Positions 59,944 through 64,000 of a DNA stretch of 64,000 nucleotides are shown here, in pieces. The notes under the pieces are model-generated. The model searched no databases. It saw only the letters and a list, made by a program, of their open reading frames with translations, and was not told the origin of the DNA. Made by a program: the position numbers and the translations under genes. Position 1 is the stretch's first letter. Each line of letters starts with the position of its first letter. Origin of the DNA: Clonostachys chloroleuca (lineage: Eukaryota; Ascomycota; Sordariomycetes; Hypocreales; Bionectriaceae); the NCBI GenBank assembly GCA_037952775.1, contig JBANAY010000004.1, positions 310,001 through 374,000 of the forward strand, given 5' to 3'.

Positions 59944-61439
59944 GATGATGGTGAGTGAGGAGAGGTTGCTTAAAAGCCGAGAAGAAATTTTCGGGGTAAA
60001 AGAAAATCGACTGATTACTGCTGAGACGTGATTATTGACTCAACAAGCGGAAAGGCAGTATCTGTCAGGCGCTGTAGCTCTCGAAGATAAGTCGAGTAGA
60101 TTGGTCTGGTCGCGTTCAGGTTTGCGATTGAAAAACGCGGTCGCAAAACCCAGATCTGCGATTATGGGTGGGAAGTGAATGTCTTTCGAGAAAAGATGAT
60201 GCACAGGATGCAAAACCAGAAAAGACAAGATCTGGGAGATTCTGGTCTTGTTGTATGAGTTTGTGAGAGAGAGTGTGTGAATGAAAGGGTGAAAGCAAGA
60301 AATGGAAGAAGGGAGGGAGTGCGTAAAGCGAAGAAACAAAAGAGGCGCCAGGTAAGCACAGCCCAAGCGAAAGGGGAGAGGGCTTCCTTGTCGGCGTTCT
60401 GTTCGTCCAGGCTGACCCGACGGCCTGCGCGCCGCCAACGCGAAAGGGTACATCCACAGTATACATTGCCACAGGAGGATGGCTGCGATTAAGCCAATCA
60501 GAGGCGCTTAAGCTGTTCTGGTCGCACATGTGGGGCGCTGGGCCATGGACTGGGCAGGTATCGCTCAGTGCATGTCTGGCGCGTCAGTAGAGGGTAGGTA
60601 CGGAGGTACCTTGGTAGGCACCTGCTGCCTGGGCCCATTGTGTTCAGCCACAATAGGAGTGCGGCAGGTGGTCAAGGGAACGGCCGAGCCGCAGCGCTGG
60701 TGTTGGCTAGGGGTCCAATCGCCAGCAGACATTTACATCAAACTAGAACTGATCTATTTGTGCACAGCACAGGAATAATGGGCGTGGAATCTCACAAAAA
60801 GCTCACTGATTAAATGCGATCGGTGTGGAACATCGGGCTAATATTCTGGCCTCAGCAGCTCGTGATCTGCCTAAGCAATATCCTTCAGCCGGTAGTGACA
60901 CAGTTGGGTTTTGGCCCCTTGGTCGCCTGACGATTAGCGGCAGGCTTTTAAGAAAGTTGTAAGGCGCTAGGCAGCTGGGTTGGGGCGATTCGCTCCTGGG
61001 TTTCAGAGATTTTCATTTGCTGCTTGCTTATGTATCATGCGCTCGATTATGTACAATGGTTCTCTCAAGTCCGAGACCTAACTCATAACGCCTGGCTGAG
61101 GCCAAATTTGCCGATATGCTTTCGAACCACTCTCTCTGTTTTATACCCCAATCCAAACAATATCCCGGAATTCCTAACAGCTGCGATGTGCGAATGTTTC
61201 AGTAGGCGTCAGGCCTTAGCTAGCCCTCTTGGCCGGCCAGCCAGTTACGTGTTGGTGGATGTGTTTTGATCAAAGACTCGCTCAAATATAGATCTCCCGA
61301 TCATTATCGTCTAGTTATCCAGATCGCGCTTGCTGGAGGACGGGCAGCGAGACATTTTGATTGAGAAAGAAATGATAATTGCCGTGATTGGAACATGTCG
61401 CCTTGTTTAAAAGAAATGGACTTCCGCGAATAGGTGAGC
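59944..61439. other. Intergenic between YRA1 and OST4
   Basis: Promoter and 5' UTR of YRA1 (59944 upward) and the 3' UTR of OST4 (minus strand, left of 61440). TAGGTA-like motifs cluster near 60594-60628. No gene is supported. Confidence 0.45.
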
Positions 61440-61577
61440 TTAAGACTTCGCCGGCTTCTCGATCTGAGCTATTTTCTCGGGGGCATTGACTTCGAAATAA
61501 TGATACACAACGATGAGAACCATAGAGGCCGAGCCCAGAAAGATGGCAAGGGTGTAGAGGTCGCCGTCGGAAATCAT
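61440..61577 (-). CDS. OST4: Ost4 oligosaccharyltransferase small subunit
   Basis: 45 aa, single exon. MISDGDLYTLAIFLGSASMV and IVVYHYFEV contain the whole of a single-helix Ost4-type protein; the start MISD is shared with yeast Ost4, which is a 36-residue microprotein. It bridges Stt3 to the Ost3/Ost6 subunit in the ER N-glycosylation complex. The tail (NAPEKIAQIEKPAKS) is longer than in yeast. An in-frame GTG further up is not needed. Too short for most gene finders, but the composition and motif are distinctive. Divergent from TMA46 with 574 bp between. Confidence 0.85.
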   Translation of the reverse strand: MISDGDLYTLAIFLGSASMVLIVVYHYFEVNAPEKIAQIEKPAKS

Positions 61578-62151
61578 TGTTGCTGTTGGCTGGGATTGGT
61601 CCTCGGTTGACGGCGTAGGGTGTCGTTTGAGCACTGGAAGTCCTGTTAGAAAGTTATGCGCAAGAAGAACGACCGAATTGATGCTTCCTCACAGAGAACA
61701 GAGAGACCTGGGTCGGGACAATGAGTGAAATGAGGTAGAGGAAGTTGTTGTCGCGATTGTCGAATTGAACAGGACAGCTGTTACGCAACCCCAGCTCTGA
61801 CTGGGTCCAATTGTTCGCGGCTTCAGGGAGCTCAGAGTGACCAGGGTACCTGCTAGAGCGGCGCACGTGACGCGCGGTGACCTCATTTGCCTGACGAGCC
61901 CGCCCACAATCTAACATGTTTGACTTTGCCCGATAACCCCACTGTCATCGAAGGCAGCCTTGACGAGCCACCATCCCACCAAGTATCCTCTTGCTTTTCT
62001 GCCCGCCTGAAGCCACTAGCCTTATTTCGATACGCCATAAACTAAGAAAAATCATCTTGGGGACTGTTTCGTTCGCATCGTCAAATTTTCACTTTCATTT
62101 TCTAGAGTTCAACGGATCAGACTTCGCTCGCTTGTTCGACAAACCGTTACG
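61578..62151. other. Divergent promoter of OST4 and TMA46
   Basis: The 574-bp intergenic region between two start codons. No gene or binding site with a secure identity was seen. Confidence 0.5.
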
Positions 62152-63308
62152 ATGCCTCCAAAGAAGGGTGACAAAAATGCTGGTGGCGGTGGGAAGAAGC
62201 CCTCGGCCTCCAAGCTGGTGGAGGACCGGACATTTGGAATGAAAAACAAAAAGGGAGCTGCTGCTCAAAAGCAGATTGACCAGATGACGAGGAACCTCAA
62301 GTCTGGAGGTTCGGCCGAGGAGAAGAAAAAGGCCGCCGAAAAGGCACAAAGAGAGAAGGAGAAGAAGGCCGCCGAGGACGCTCGACGAGAAACGGAGGCT
62401 CTCCTCAACCGTCCAGCCCAAATCCAGAAAGTCCCCTTTGGTGTTGACCCTAAGACGGTTGTGTGCATTTTCTACAAAAAAGGCAACTGTGAGAAGGGAA
62501 AGAAGTGCAAGTTCGCACACGACCTATCAATCGAACGCAAAACCGAAAAGGCGAACCTATACACAGATAAAAGAGGGGAGGAGGATGAGAACAAGAAACA
62601 GGAGACATCTGCCGACTGGGATGAGGAACAACTGCGGAAGGTCGTTCTGTCTAAGAAGGGTAACCAACGGACAACGACGGAGAAAGTGTGCAAATTCTTC
62701 ATTTCAGCGATTGAGGATGGAAAGTACGGATGGTTCTGGATCTGCCCTAACGGGGGAGATAAATGCATGTACAAGCATGCACTTCCACCTGGGTGAGTCA
62801 TCAGACGACCTTCAACCGGGTTCACTGGTTGGATCAGAGAAAGCACATACACTAACAATACTGTAGTTTCATTCTCAAGACAAAAGAGCAGCGGGCTGCA
62901 GAGAAGGCACTTCTCGATAAGTCGCCGCTCAAGACGTTGACGTTGGAAGACTTCCTGGAATCAGAACGCCATAAGCTGACCGGAACTCTCACCCCGGTCA
63001 CCCCAGAGTCTTTCGCTAAGTGGAAGAAAGAGCGTCTTGACAAGAAGGCTGCTGAAGAGCAAGCTCGAAAGGCCAAGGAAAACACTGGTCGCTCTCTGTT
63101 TGAGAGTGGCAAGTGGCGGGATGAAGATGAGTCGGATGCTGATGATGACGACGACGACGTATGGAATCTGGAGAAGTTGAGGAAGGAGACAGAGGCACTC
63201 CGCCAGAAGAAGGAGGATGAGCGCCTTCTCCAGTCACACAACGGCGAAGTAGCGCCAACGCCAACTGAGCCAGCTGCTGAAGGCGAGGCAGAAGCATCGG
63301 CATCTTGA
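62152..63308 (+). CDS. TMA46: Tma46/ZC3H15 (DFRP1) translation-associated zinc-finger protein
   Basis: Two exons, 62152-62792 and 62867-63308, give 360 aa. The N-terminus is MPPKKGDKNAGGGGKKPSAS, followed by a Lys/Glu-rich coiled coil. Two CCCH zinc fingers follow: VCIFYKKGNCEKGKKCKFAH (about 103-122) and the pair CKFF...CPNGGDKCMYKH (about 180-209). The C-terminal DFRP region has LTLEDFLESERHKL, GRSLFESGKW, an acidic run and VWNLEKLRKE. Tma46 binds and stabilises the GTPase Rbg1/DRG1 and associates with translating ribosomes. The intron interrupts the sequence just after the second finger. Intact. Confidence 0.93.
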
Positions 63309-64000
63309 GCCACTTCACTGTGATGGTTATGGTGGCCTAATGAACATGTGGGAGCGCTCTTTGGTGAAGGCTAATAGGCTACCCAGTGGCTATCTTGAAC
63401 ATAGATTAGACTCACTTATAGGCACGCAGGTCTGTAAGGTTTGCAGTCGTCTGTTTCTCTGATGGTGGAACACATCCACCTCTGGTCCCTGGTAGTAAGG
63501 ACTCAACACTACGGTCCCTCTGGACCTTTTACGACAGTTGAGAGCCAAGCACTAAATACAACGTGCCCTCGGTTGGCTTCCAGTCTATTGTATTATTCAC
63601 ATGACGGAATGGTCCGTGCACAGGCGGACTTGTGGTAAAAAGAATATTGGGACAGCGACGATACAGTTGCTGAATTGGGGCTATCTCTGAGCATTTCATC
63701 TGGACGGGCTTGTTGGAGCTTGCAATTGAATCCATGGGAGACATGAATGTAAAAGAGGAGTTGAACGCATATAGCATTATCGAAACATTGGACGGGTTGC
63801 ATATTGCAGATCCCTTTGGGCGGGGCTATCCCTCCATGGCCGATGGCTGCTTATCCTCAGCAGTGATCTCATAGTGGTGCTGTCACAACGGCGGATTGGG
63901 AAAGATCTGTCTGGCTTGCGAGGTATGTGCTGCCGCTGCGTCTAGTTGTGGGAAGAGATGGCACATCAATGTAATCTGTCGTATTGCTGCTCGTTCACAG
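63309..64000. other. Downstream of TMA46 to the window end
   Basis: TMA46 3' UTR and AT-leaning sequence. Minus-strand frames at 63529-63802 show no known domain. A gene may begin beyond the right edge. Confidence 0.45.

Overview
The window is nuclear DNA from a filamentous ascomycete, most likely a sordariomycete (inference). The signs are short introns of about 50-85 nt with GTANGT donors and CTAAC/ACTAAT-type branch points, exonic GC bias, poly-Pro and low-complexity tails, and a set of single-copy housekeeping genes whose closest relatives are Pezizomycotina orthologues. No bacterial, viral, CRISPR or intact transposon features were seen, and no rRNA or convincing tRNA gene.

Layout. 1-2113: no gene. 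2114-8958: three minus-strand genes, TCF25/Rqc1, the decapping activator Scd6/LSM14 and the v-SNARE Vti1. 10670-15130: three plus-strand genes, a FAD/NAD-binding oxidoreductase, COX11 and RPL26. 16233-19068 (-): a large disordered protein with a canonical eIF4E-binding peptide at its N-terminus. 21311-22201 (+): a compact SET-domain protein. 22535-24582 (-): an uncharacterised type II membrane protein. 25579-26939 (-): PRPP synthetase. 28702-29237 (+): RNA polymerase III subunit Rpc17. 29363-30086 (-): an atypical Rho-like GTPase. 30573-32283 (+): tRNA pseudouridine synthase Pus3/Deg1. 32472-33151 (-): PIG-H/Gpi15. 34850-40060 (-): a very large WD40 protein. 40061-54934 is almost empty, about 14.9 kb with one small conserved gene at 49540-50004. 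54935-63308: ESCRT-III Vps24, co-chaperone p23/Sba1, mRNA export factor Yra1, the OST subunit Ost4 and the translation factor Tma46.

There is no gene cluster with a common pathway. Many genes act in RNA and protein handling: Rqc1 in ribosome quality control, Scd6 and the 4E-binding protein in translational repression and decay, RPL26 and Tma46 in translation, Rpc17 and Pus3 in tRNA supply, Yra1 in export. Others serve membrane and secretory traffic: Vti1, Vps24, Gpi15, Ost4. Divergent pairs share intergenic promoters (GTPase/PUS3, VPS24/SBA1, OST4/TMA46).

Two observations matter most. First, seven otherwise well-conserved genes are broken by one- (or two-) base length differences, nearly all in short G or C homopolymers. 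This points to consensus-sequence errors rather than biology, and the affected products must be read across the shift. Second, the YRA1 orthologue has a 713-nt intron between codons 87 and 88, which appears to be the same codon boundary as the long autoregulatory intron of yeast YRA1. No clearly new biological system was found.
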